Positions 26,038 to 34,337 of a stretch of DNA of 63,799 nt are shown piece after piece (the first letter of the stretch is position 1; each line of letters starts with the position of its first letter). The DNA comes from Gammaproteobacteria bacterium (GTDB lineage: Bacteria; Pseudomonadota; Gammaproteobacteria; Steroidobacterales; Foliamicaceae), in NCBI GenBank assembly GCA_028821145.1, contig JAPPHC010000048.1:1-63799 (forward strand), in the 5' to 3' direction. The position numbers were made by a program, and so were the translations under genes. Below the pieces are notes generated by a model. That model was not told the DNA's origin. It made no database searches and worked only from the letters and a program-made list of their open reading frames with translations.

Positions 26038-26502
26038 ATGCGGGAGGAAAAGCCGAAAGTCGCGATATCGATCATCACGCTGGGCGTTGACGACGTGGAG
26101 CGTTCGGTCCGGTTCTACACCTCGTTCGGCTGGGAAATGTCGCCGGACTCCGACCCGGCCATGTGCACCTTCATCAACACGCCTTCGACGGTGCTGGGGC
26201 TGGTGGGATACGAGTTTCTGGCCAACGACGCGCTGCTGAAGGCCAGGCCCCGTGCGCAATACCAGGGCTTCACGCTGGCCGTGAACGGCGCGTCTCCCGA
26301 AGAGGTGGACGCGATATTCGAGAACGCCATACGCAACGGCGGCACCGCGCATCAGCAGCCGCAATGGAAGGACTGGGGCGGATACGACGGCTACTCCGGG
26401 TATTTCCTCGATCCGGACGGTTACCCGTGGGAAGTCGCCTACGCCCCGTTTCTCGAACTGACCGATGATGGCCATCTGATGCCGAAATCCGCGTCCGAAT
26501 AA
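26038..26502 (+). CDS. VOC-family (glyoxalase-like) protein
   Basis: 154 residues with two beta-alpha-beta-beta-beta modules of the vicinal oxygen chelate fold. The first starts ISIITLGVDDVERSVRFYTSFGWEM; the second has FTLAVNGASPEEVDAIFENA and ends FLDPDGYPWEVAYAP with the common Glu metal ligand. The first-position ligand His of true glyoxalases is not present (Thr in ITLGV). It may be an isomerase, a dioxygenase or a binding protein; the reaction is not readable. It lies 34 bases after the receptor gene. Confidence 0.8.
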   Translation: MREEKPKVAISIITLGVDDVERSVRFYTSFGWEMSPDSDPAMCTFINTPSTVLGLVGYEFLANDALLKARPRAQYQGFTLAVNGASPEEVDAIFENAIRNGGTAHQQPQWKDWGGYDGYSGYFLDPDGYPWEVAYAPFLELTDDGHLMPKSASE

Positions 26503-26519
26503 AAGGGAATTGCGCAGGC

Positions 26520-27257
26520 GTGGCAACGGAGACCCCTCGCGGACTGGCGATCGTCACCGGCGCCAGCCGCGGCATAGGACGCGCGCTGGCGATCGGGCTG
26601 GCTGAGGCCGGTTACAAACTGGCGCTGGTGGCCCGCGACGAGGGAGCGCTCAACGGCGTGCGGACGGAGATTCGAGGCATCGATCCGGGTGTTGCCGCGA
26701 GCTGTCATCCGCTCGACGTTACCGACGCGGCGGCGGTCCGGGATCTCGTGTCCGGGCTGGAAGCCAGGCACGAGGCGATCGACGTTCTGGTCAACAACGC
26801 GGGTCTGTTCCGGCCGGGCAGCATCGAATCGGACGTCGAGGACCTGGACGCGGTTGTGGGTACCAACCTTAAGGGCGCCTTCCTGATGCTCAAGGCGGTG
26901 GTGCCGGTCATGAAGGCGCAAGAGCGCGGCCACATCATCAATCTGTCGTCGATTACGGGAAAGTGGGGCTATGCGGGATACGGCATATATGCTGCATCGA
27001 AATTCGCGTTGCAGGGCTTGACGGAAAGCCTGTACAAGGAACTTCTGGAGCACGGAGTGAAGGTGACGGCGATCTGCCCCAACTGGGTCGCGACGGAAAT
27101 GGCCGTCGCCGCCGGCGGGACCCTGCCGCCGGAAGAGATGATCCAGCTTGACGATCTGGTCAAGACCGTCTCGTGGCTTTTGAACCTTTCACAGGCTGCC
27201 TGTCCCCGCGAGGTGGTGATCGATTGCATGGGGCATCCGTATGACAGGAATACCTGA
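26520..27257 (+). CDS. Short-chain dehydrogenase/reductase
   Basis: 245 residues from GTG 26520. Classical SDR motifs are TGASRGIG (about 13-20), VLVNNAGLF, the catalytic Ser in INLSSITG and YAASKFAL with Tyr and Lys. The C-terminal substrate part is less FabG-like (CPNWVATEMAV). It would oxidise or reduce a hydroxyl/keto group with NAD(P). Its stop overlaps the start of the MFS gene by one base, placing it firmly in the receptor operon. Confidence 0.9.
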   Translation: MATETPRGLAIVTGASRGIGRALAIGLAEAGYKLALVARDEGALNGVRTEIRGIDPGVAASCHPLDVTDAAAVRDLVSGLEARHEAIDVLVNNAGLFRPGSIESDVEDLDAVVGTNLKGAFLMLKAVVPVMKAQERGHIINLSSITGKWGYAGYGIYAASKFALQGLTESLYKELLEHGVKVTAICPNWVATEMAVAAGGTLPPEEMIQLDDLVKTVSWLLNLSQAACPREVVIDCMGHPYDRNT

Positions 27258-28387
27258 TGAAAGTGGATAACCGCAACTTCGCCGGCGCACTGGGCATCTA
27301 CACGATCGGAGGGCTGTTCTGGGCGTTCCTGCCGTTCTTCGTGGGGCTGAAGGTGTCGACGGGCGGCTTCAGCCAGACGCAGGCCGGCTCGCTTGGTTCC
27401 GCCTACCTGATCGGCTTTTCCGTTGCGTCCATGACCGCGCTGTGGTGGGCGGGCCGTTACAACTGGCGGAAACTGGCCGCGGTCATGGCCGCCGTCGTGA
27501 TCGCCGCCCTGCTGCTTCTGGCGAGGGTGGACGGCTTCGCGTTGAGCCTCATGATCGTTCCCGTCGTCGGGCTCATGATGGGTGCGTTCTGGACCGTGGC
27601 GTACCGGATCTTCAGCAGCTCGGCGAACCCGGAACGCGCCTTTTCCATCGGCATTGTGGTGTCCTATAGCGCGCTCGCCCTGGTGACCTTCGTCATCGGC
27701 GAGTACGTGGTCGCCGACTTTGGGCTGAGCGGTTCCAGCTACGTGCTGGGCGGCGTTGTGCTGGTGCTGGCGCTGTCCGCGCTGCTGCTGCCGCGCGGGC
27801 TGGCGGCCGGGGGCGACGGCGGCGGCCAGGCGTCCTATCGGCCGTCGCTGCCGATAGCGCTGGCGCTTCTCGCAATCCTGGGCACCAGTTTCGGCTTTGC
27901 GGCCGTCTGGGCCTTTACCGAAAGAATCGGGATCGACGCGGGGTTCAATACGTCGCAGATCAGCCCGGTCATCGCGTCCAATCTGCTGGCGTCGGCGGGC
28001 GGTTCGGTGCTGGCGACCCTGCTGGGGATGCGGATCGGACGCATGCTGCCGCTGTTCGTGGGAATGCTCGCGATCCTGGTGTCCATCGTCAGCCTGGCCA
28101 CGGTGGACAGTTTTTCGACCTACGCGGCCGCGGTGGCCGGTCTGGGTCTTTCCATCGGCTTTGTCATGCCGTACCAGATGGGCTATCTGGCGGCGCTGGA
28201 TCGCAACAACCGGTTTGTGCTGCTGATCGCCGCCGCGCAGGGCATCGGCTCCGCCGCCGGGCCGTTCGCCGGCGGCGCCGCGGCGGATGCCGGCGGATAC
28301 GGACTGCTGGTGATGGTCGCGGGCGCCGTCGTGGCCGCAAGCATGCTGGCCATACTGATTTCAACAAGGGTGACGAACGAATCATGA
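27257..28387 (+). CDS. Major facilitator superfamily transporter
   Basis: 376 residues with about eleven or twelve hydrophobic helices and a central loop near residue 180. The compact size and lack of long loops fit a small-solute importer. No substrate motif is evident. It sits between an SDR and a SIS-domain protein with overlapping starts and stops, so it probably moves the substrate brought in by the TonB receptor from periplasm to cytoplasm. Confidence 0.85.
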   Translation: MKVDNRNFAGALGIYTIGGLFWAFLPFFVGLKVSTGGFSQTQAGSLGSAYLIGFSVASMTALWWAGRYNWRKLAAVMAAVVIAALLLLARVDGFALSLMIVPVVGLMMGAFWTVAYRIFSSSANPERAFSIGIVVSYSALALVTFVIGEYVVADFGLSGSSYVLGGVVLVLALSALLLPRGLAAGGDGGGQASYRPSLPIALALLAILGTSFGFAAVWAFTERIGIDAGFNTSQISPVIASNLLASAGGSVLATLLGMRIGRMLPLFVGMLAILVSIVSLATVDSFSTYAAAVAGLGLSIGFVMPYQMGYLAALDRNNRFVLLIAAAQGIGSAAGPFAGGAAADAGGYGLLVMVAGAVVAASMLAILISTRVTNES

Positions 28388-29148
28388 GCATTGTTCAGGA
28401 CTACCGGCGATTGCTGGATGAGAAGCTGGCCCTCGTCTTCGACAACCAGGAAGATGTGATCGACAAGGCGGCGGAGGTCTGCGCCGCCAGCATCGGGAAG
28501 GGCAAACTGGTGTTTACCTTCGGAACGGGTCATGGTTCGTTCGCGGCGCTGGAAATGTTCCCCCGCACCGGCACCGCGGTCGGTTTTCGCCCGATTGTCG
28601 AGAGCACGATGATCTCCTTTCATCGCGTGCTGGGGGACATGGGGGCACGGCAGTACCGATTCATACACGCTCAGGAAGGCTACGGGAAGGCGATACTGTC
28701 CTCGCATCAAACCGACCCGGATGACGCGATGCTGATTTTCTCGCATTCCGGAATCAATGCCGTCACGATGGATATCGCCGTCGGCGCCAGGGAGATCGGC
28801 ATGAAGGTCATCGGCGTGACGAGCGTGCCGCATTCGTCGCAAGTTCCGTCCCGGCACTCTTCGGGCAAGCGGCTGTTCGAGGCGGCCGATGTCGTGATCG
28901 ATACCGGCGCCCCGCTGGGCGATGCCGGCATTTCCATCGACGGCCTGGAAGGCAGCGTCGGCGCCACATCGACCAGCGTCGCCATTGCGGTGGGACAGGC
29001 CATCAACGCCGCCACGGTGGAAAAACTGGTGGCGCGCGGCGCGCAACCGATGATCATGGTCAGCCCCAACACCACTGAGAAGGCCAGGGCGAATCAGCTC
29101 AACGATCTGAACTACGAGGAGTTGTGGCGGCGCTTGTCCTCGCGGTAA
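28384..29148 (+). CDS. SIS-domain sugar-binding/isomerase-like protein (UPF0309-like)
   Basis: 254 residues with a SIS phosphosugar-binding fold: VFTFGTGHGSFAALEMF near 40 and AMLIFSHSGINAVTMDIA near 120, where Ser/Thr loops hold a phosphosugar. The C-terminal GLEGSVGATSTSVAIAVGQ helix brings the conserved Glu. The closest group I recall is UPF0309. It overlaps the MFS stop by four bases. A phosphosugar intermediate fits the kinase and phosphorylase in the divergent operon. Confidence 0.78.
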   Translation: MSIVQDYRRLLDEKLALVFDNQEDVIDKAAEVCAASIGKGKLVFTFGTGHGSFAALEMFPRTGTAVGFRPIVESTMISFHRVLGDMGARQYRFIHAQEGYGKAILSSHQTDPDDAMLIFSHSGINAVTMDIAVGAREIGMKVIGVTSVPHSSQVPSRHSSGKRLFEAADVVIDTGAPLGDAGISIDGLEGSVGATSTSVAIAVGQAINAATVEKLVARGAQPMIMVSPNTTEKARANQLNDLNYEELWRRLSSR

Positions 29149-29158
29149 CCTCCCGCGA

Positions 29159-30622
29159 ATGCCTGCGCCACTGGAGTGCCTGCCCTTCTACGGGGGCGAA
29201 TTTCACGCCCCGGCGTCCGGCGAGTGGCACGACGTTCATGATCCCGCCGACGGTTCGCGGGTCGGGCGTTGTGCGTTGGCGAACGAGGCAGACATCGACC
29301 GGGCCGTCAGCCATGCGCTGAGTGCGAAAAGCGCATGGGCGGCAACGCACCCTGACGAGCGCGCCGCGATCCTGCATCGCGCCGCGGATCGGGTCGAAGC
29401 GCGAACCGACGAGATCGCGGTGCTGCTCACGCGGGAGCAGGGCAAGCCGCTGTGCGACAGCCGCAAGGAGATCGGCTTCGGAGTCCAGGTGATCCGCTAT
29501 TACGCCGAGGAAGGCCGGCGCAAATTCGGCTCGCTTCGCCCTTCTTCCCTGCCGAACGTCAAGAACGTGGTTTCGTATTTCCCGGCGGGGGTAGTGGGCG
29601 CCATCGTGCCCTGGAACTACCCCGTAGACCTGTACTGCTGGAAGGTGGCGCCGGCGCTGGCGGCGGGCTGCCCGATCGTTGTCAAGCCGCCGCACGAAAC
29701 GCCGTTCGCCATTGCCCTGGTCGTGGAGTGCTTCGTGGAGGCGGGCGTGCCTTCGGGGGTGCTGGCCAACCTGCCTGGCACCGGGCCCGAGGCCGGCGCC
29801 GCGCTTGCCGGGCACCCGGACGTGGCCTGCATTTCCGCAACCGCCTCGGTGGCGGCCGGACAGGACATCATGCGGAATGCGGCGGGCAATCTGAAGCGGC
29901 TGTCGCTGGAACTGGGCGGACACTCCCCGTTTATCGTGCTGCCGGACGCGGACATCGAAGCGGCAGCCAAGGCCGCCATGCGCCGTTCGTTCTCCAACAT
30001 GGGGCAGATCTGCATCACGGTGAACCGCATCCTCACCCACCCCGACGCCCATTCGCCATTCCTGGACGCGCTGGTTGCGGAAACGGAAACGATCGAGCTT
30101 GGCCCCGGCCTCGACCCCGGCAGGCTGTACGGTCCCGTGACGACGGCCTCGGTGATCGAACGCTCGCAACTCCACATCGAGGATGCCGTATCCAAAGGCG
30201 CCAGGATCATCACCGGCGGAGGTCGCGCCGCAAGCGGAGAGCTGGCCAAAGGCCTGTTCTTTCAGCCTACGCTGCTCGATGGCGCGCCGCTCGACAGCCT
30301 TCCGATGACCCGGGAAACCTACGGGCCGGTGGCCGCCATCAGAAGCTGCGCATCGCTGGATCAGTTGCTGGCCGTGTCGAACAGCCTCAGCTTCGGGCTC
30401 GCCGCCTACGTCTATTCGGAGGACCTGGAACTGGCCTGGGCGTTGGCGGACCGCCTGGAATTCGGGGCCGTGGGCATCAACGTGTCCGACACTTCGGAAC
30501 TCCAGGCGCCGTTCGGCGGCTGGAAGCTCAGCGGTTTCGGCCGGGAGCTCGGTCCGGAGGGTCTGGACGCGTTTCTCGAGCCCAAACATGTCAAGATGCG
30601 GGTCAATCCGCTGGGATTCTGA
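29159..30622 (+). CDS. NAD(P)-dependent aldehyde dehydrogenase
   Basis: 487 residues, full family length. The general-base Glu251 is in LELGGHSP and the catalytic Cys285 in GQICITVNR. PWNYP and the KPPHETPFA segment line the NAD site, and the C-terminal PFGGWKLSGFGRELG is typical. It oxidises an aldehyde to the acid in the cytoplasm; the overall type is like succinate-semialdehyde or lactaldehyde dehydrogenases. It lies ten bases after the SIS gene. Confidence 0.92.
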   Translation: MPAPLECLPFYGGEFHAPASGEWHDVHDPADGSRVGRCALANEADIDRAVSHALSAKSAWAATHPDERAAILHRAADRVEARTDEIAVLLTREQGKPLCDSRKEIGFGVQVIRYYAEEGRRKFGSLRPSSLPNVKNVVSYFPAGVVGAIVPWNYPVDLYCWKVAPALAAGCPIVVKPPHETPFAIALVVECFVEAGVPSGVLANLPGTGPEAGAALAGHPDVACISATASVAAGQDIMRNAAGNLKRLSLELGGHSPFIVLPDADIEAAAKAAMRRSFSNMGQICITVNRILTHPDAHSPFLDALVAETETIELGPGLDPGRLYGPVTTASVIERSQLHIEDAVSKGARIITGGGRAASGELAKGLFFQPTLLDGAPLDSLPMTRETYGPVAAIRSCASLDQLLAVSNSLSFGLAAYVYSEDLELAWALADRLEFGAVGINVSDTSELQAPFGGWKLSGFGRELGPEGLDAFLEPKHVKMRVNPLGF

Positions 30623-30640
30623 CCCGAGGGAGGAGCATCA

Positions 30641-31588
30641 GTGAGTATTCACCCGGACCTGTTGCCGTTTCGTGATCAGTTCCCGGCACTGGAATTGACC
30701 GACGAGAACCTGGTCCAGACGCGCGGCGAACTGAATCGCATGACGCTGGAGACGGCGGCCAACATCGAAGGATTCGATCATGTCGAGGTCGCGGACAGGC
30801 AGATCGACGGCCCGTCCCCCGGCCAGTCGCTCAGGCTCCGGCTGTATTCGAGCGGCGATCCACCGGGCTTGCGGCCGGGCATTTTGTGGATCCACGGTGG
30901 CGGCTACATCCTGGGCTGTCCGGAGATGGACGAGCAGCTTCTTTGCCGCAAGGCCGATGAACTGGGCTGCCTGGTCGTGGCCGTCGATTACCGTCTGGCG
31001 CCCGAGCACCCTTATCCGGCGGCCCTGGACGACTGCGACGCGGCACTGGGATGGATTCTGGAGAACGCCGGCGAACTGGGCGTGGACACGAACACGCTCG
31101 TGCTGGGCGGGGCGAGCGCCGGCGGCGGCCTTGCGGCTGCGCTGGCCCTGCGCGCCAGGGACCAGAGGCCCGGCGCGATAGCCTTTCAGTGCCTGATCTA
31201 TCCGATGCTCGACCATCGCACCGGCGGGTCGGCGTCGGAGGACGCCAGGGAATACTGGTTGTGGGGCGCCGACCACAACCGCTTCGCCTGGGCCGCATAC
31301 CTGGGCCCAAACGACTTGACTCATGGCGTCTCGCCGTTGGCGTCACCCGCCGCCGCGCAGCGCCTTGACGGCCTGCCGCCAACCTATGTCTGTATCGGCG
31401 ATCAGGACCTCTTCTACGAGGAAGATGTCGACTACGCGCGCCGGCTTCGCGACAGCGGAGTGGCGGTTGAGCTCGAAGTCGTCCCCGGGGCTCCGCACGG
31501 CTTTGATAAATTGCCTGCGCCCTTGTCCGAACAGTCCCTGCAGCGCCGTTTCAAGGCGCTCTCCCGGCACTTCTCGGCGCAAGCCTGA
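30641..31588 (+). CDS. Alpha/beta hydrolase, hormone-sensitive lipase family
   Basis: 315 residues from GTG 30641, with GGGAGGAG upstream. The oxyanion motif WIHGGGYILG (about 84-93), the nucleophile Ser159 in GGASAGGG, the Asp in CIGDQDLFYEE and the His in GAPHGFDKL are all present. The family hydrolyses short acyl esters. It lies 18 bases after the aldehyde dehydrogenase and may release a sugar or alcohol from an ester in the same pathway. Confidence 0.9.
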   Translation: MSIHPDLLPFRDQFPALELTDENLVQTRGELNRMTLETAANIEGFDHVEVADRQIDGPSPGQSLRLRLYSSGDPPGLRPGILWIHGGGYILGCPEMDEQLLCRKADELGCLVVAVDYRLAPEHPYPAALDDCDAALGWILENAGELGVDTNTLVLGGASAGGGLAAALALRARDQRPGAIAFQCLIYPMLDHRTGGSASEDAREYWLWGADHNRFAWAAYLGPNDLTHGVSPLASPAAAQRLDGLPPTYVCIGDQDLFYEEDVDYARRLRDSGVAVELEVVPGAPHGFDKLPAPLSEQSLQRRFKALSRHFSAQA

Positions 31589-31591
31589 ATC

Positions 31592-33652
31592 GTGGGAAAG
31601 ATGCGCGATCTTCCGAACAACCGGCGGCTGTCGACCCTGCCGTTCCTGGTGGCGGTCCTGCTTGCCGGCTGCGGGGACGACGGCGGCCGGCCGTTCGAGG
31701 CGCGCCCGGTTATCGAGAATCCGGGCTGGCCTACGTACGCGGGCGCCGAAGGGGGCACGCGCTACTCGCCGCTGAACCAGATCAACCGCTCCAACGTTGA
31801 GGACCTGGAAATCGCATGGATTTACCACACCGGTCACCTCGAACGAGCGCCGCATCTATACGGAGCCGTGGGGTTTCAGACGACCCCGATACTCTTGCCG
31901 GAGGAGGCAGGGGGCCATCTGGTGCTGTGCGATCCGCTCAATCGGATCATCGCGCTGGATCCGGCGACCGGGAAGGAGCGGTGGGAGTTTGATCCCACGA
32001 TTGATCTAACCCCCTATGCCGGGCGTTTCAATTGCCGCGGCGTGACCTACTGGCGCGATCCGGAGGCCGCCGGGGCGGACGCTTGCGCGCACCGTCTCAT
32101 TCTGGCCACCAACGATCGCCGCCTCGTCGCCGTCGATGCGCGCAACGGCGAGCCGTGCGCGGGATTCGGCGAAGGCGGATTTGTCGACGTCACGCCGATC
32201 ATTCTCGAATTGCAGCCGGCCAACCAGTTCCTCACGATGCAGCTGAACTCGCCGGCCGCGGTGGTCAACGGCGTTATCGTCGTCGGCGGGACCGCCGACA
32301 AGTTCAGGGACGCCAGCTCCATGAACGGCGCAGTGCGCGCGTTCAGCGCCCGCACCGGCGAGCATCTGTGGACGTTCGACACGCTGATCCGAGAGCCGAC
32401 GGACGACCCGGAGAGCAGCGCCTGGCACGTGGGCGGCGCCAACGCCTGGATCAATTTTTCCTGGGACAGCGAGCACGACCTCGTGTTCATTCCCACGGCC
32501 AGTCCCGCGCCAAATTTCTACGGAGGCAAGCGCCCTGGAGATAACCTCTACGCCAATTCCGTCATCGTGCTGCGCGCCGCCACCGGGGAACTGGTCTGGC
32601 ACTACCAGGTCCTGCATCACGACCTGTGGGACTGGGACCTGCCCACCAACCCCATTCTGGCGGAGATCAGCCGCGATGGTGAGAAGATCCCGGTTGCCAT
32701 GCAACTGACCAAGCAGGGCATGATCTTCACCTTCCACCGCTATACGGGCGAGCCTTTCTTCGAGATCGAGGAGCGTCCGGTCCCCACGGACGGCTTGCCG
32801 GAGGACGACGTTTCGCCCACCCAGCCGTTTCCGGTCAAACCGCCGCCGCTGGTGAAGCACGGGATCGGGCCGGAGGATGCCTGGGGGCTTACGCCCTACG
32901 ACCGGAACAAGTGCCGCGAACTGATCGAGTCGATGCGCTACGGCCCGATTTACACACCGCCCACCACGGAGTCCACGCTGATGATGCCGAACGTGGGCGG
33001 AGGCATGAACTGGGGTGGCGGCGCCTTCGATCCCGCCAGCAATATTCTCGTTACGCCGGTGGGTCAATCTCCTTACAGGCTCCGCCTGATTCCCAACGAG
33101 GAGATCGACCCGGTAGCGGGCAGGCTGCCGACGGCCGGCCTGCCGATCGGTCCGCCCGGATACATTGAAGGCACCGACTACGGTCTGGAGCAGGGCCCGT
33201 TGTTTTCGCCCTTCATGATGCCGTGCACGGCGCCGCCCTGGGCCAAGCTCGTTGCAGTCGACATGGCCGCGGGCGAGATACTGTGGGAACAGCCGCTGGG
33301 ATTGGTCGACAAGCTGGCGCCGGTGCCCATACCATTTCGCTGGGGCACGCCGTACGCCGGTGGACCGATCGCAACCGGGGGCGGCCTGGTCTTTATCGGC
33401 GCGACCGCCGATGAGCGCTTCCGCGCCTACGACACCGAGACCGGCGAGCTGCTGTGGGAGTTCGAAGGCCCCACGTCCGCCAACGCCACGCCCATGACCT
33501 ACATGGCCGGCGGCAGGCAATACGTGGTGGTCGCGACCGGCGGTCACAACTGGGTCTATCCGTACAAGAAAGGCGATTCGGTCGTGGCCTACAGCCTCCC
33601 CGGGGGCGAGGGCGTCTCGCCCCGGAGCGAGGGCGTCCCGCCCTCAGAATGA
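31592..33652 (+). CDS. PQQ-dependent dehydrogenase, glucose/quinate-type lipoprotein
   Basis: 686 residues from GTG 31592. A lipoprotein signal ends LLAGCGDDG. The mature part is an eight-bladed PQQ propeller starting WPTYAGAEGGTRYSPLNQIN, with blade motifs such as ALDPATGKERWEFDP and WHYQVLHHDLWDWD. It resembles the soluble half of membrane glucose dehydrogenase and would oxidise a sugar or alcohol in the periplasm, passing electrons to quinone. The last residues (GGEGVSPRSEGVPPSE) are encoded by two copies of the dispersed repeat and look like an added tail. No PQQ synthesis genes are in the window. Confidence 0.88.
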   Translation: MGKMRDLPNNRRLSTLPFLVAVLLAGCGDDGGRPFEARPVIENPGWPTYAGAEGGTRYSPLNQINRSNVEDLEIAWIYHTGHLERAPHLYGAVGFQTTPILLPEEAGGHLVLCDPLNRIIALDPATGKERWEFDPTIDLTPYAGRFNCRGVTYWRDPEAAGADACAHRLILATNDRRLVAVDARNGEPCAGFGEGGFVDVTPIILELQPANQFLTMQLNSPAAVVNGVIVVGGTADKFRDASSMNGAVRAFSARTGEHLWTFDTLIREPTDDPESSAWHVGGANAWINFSWDSEHDLVFIPTASPAPNFYGGKRPGDNLYANSVIVLRAATGELVWHYQVLHHDLWDWDLPTNPILAEISRDGEKIPVAMQLTKQGMIFTFHRYTGEPFFEIEERPVPTDGLPEDDVSPTQPFPVKPPPLVKHGIGPEDAWGLTPYDRNKCRELIESMRYGPIYTPPTTESTLMMPNVGGGMNWGGGAFDPASNILVTPVGQSPYRLRLIPNEEIDPVAGRLPTAGLPIGPPGYIEGTDYGLEQGPLFSPFMMPCTAPPWAKLVAVDMAAGEILWEQPLGLVDKLAPVPIPFRWGTPYAGGPIATGGGLVFIGATADERFRAYDTETGELLWEFEGPTSANATPMTYMAGGRQYVVVATGGHNWVYPYKKGDSVVAYSLPGGEGVSPRSEGVPPSE
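33602..33647 (+). repeat. Dispersed GC-rich repeat, two tandem copies at the PQQ dehydrogenase end
   Basis: A degenerate copy (33602-33625) and a good copy (33623-33646, 20 of 24 bases as in sufU) lie next to each other and code for the final residues of the dehydrogenase just before its stop. The frame used gives SEGVPPSE, close to SGGVPSSNE made by the copy at 48527-48550. Confidence 0.5.
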
Positions 33653-33662
33653 AGAAACCCGC

Positions 33663-34322
33663 ATGAAAGCGGAATTCTGGCTCAACAAGTGGAAGCTGAA
33701 CGAGATCGGATTCCACCAGGAAACCACCAACGAGGCCTTGCAGGCGCACTGGCCGTCGGTGCGTGTGCCGGCAGGCGGCAGCGTCCTGGTTCCCTTGTGC
33801 GGCAAGTCGCTGGACATGTGCTGGCTGGCGGAGCAGGGGCACGCGGTAATCGGCATTGAGGTGAGCGCGCTGGCTTGCGAAGCGTTTTTCAACGGGCAGG
33901 GGCTTGAGCCGCGCATCGAAGCAACGGGACAGCTGCTCAGCATGAGCGCCGGGGCTTACCGCCTCCTGCAAGGTGATTTCTTCGAGTCGACCGTTGCGGA
34001 CATTGGTGCGGCCGACGCGTTCTACGACCGGGCCGCGCTGGTGGCCATGCCGCCCGACATGCAGCCGGCCTACGTCCGCCAACTGATCAGCCTGTTGCCT
34101 CCCGGCACTGCGGGCATCGTGAACTGCGTCGAGTATCCGCCGGATGCCATGGCAGGCCCGCCGTTTTCCATCGACGAGGCCCGCTTGCGCCACCTGCTGG
34201 AGCCGTATTGCCGGGTGGAAAGGTGCGCAAGCAGGGAAGTCGAGACCCTGGGTTCCGGGTTGAAGGAGCGCGGCCTGGCGGGCCTGACGGAAACGGTCTA
34301 CCGGGCCCGCGTCAATCCGTAA
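33663..34322 (+). CDS. tpm: Thiopurine S-methyltransferase
   Basis: 219 residues of the bacterial TPMT family. It starts FWLNKWKLNEIGFHQE, and the SAM-binding segments are VLVPLCGKSLDMCWLA and VIGIEVSALACEAFF, with YDRAALVAMPP after. It methylates thiol or selenium compounds with S-adenosylmethionine. It lies ten bases after the PQQ dehydrogenase and ends the nine-gene run; its link to the pathway is unclear and it may simply be co-transcribed. Confidence 0.92.
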   Translation: MKAEFWLNKWKLNEIGFHQETTNEALQAHWPSVRVPAGGSVLVPLCGKSLDMCWLAEQGHAVIGIEVSALACEAFFNGQGLEPRIEATGQLLSMSAGAYRLLQGDFFESTVADIGAADAFYDRAALVAMPPDMQPAYVRQLISLLPPGTAGIVNCVEYPPDAMAGPPFSIDEARLRHLLEPYCRVERCASREVETLGSGLKERGLAGLTETVYRARVNP

Positions 34323-34337
34323 CGACGTCCCGCCGGT

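Noticed and set aside
28384-29148. Glucosamine-6-phosphate deaminase or GlmS isomerase domain
   Set aside because: It has a single SIS domain and lacks the amidotransferase half and the deaminase motifs.
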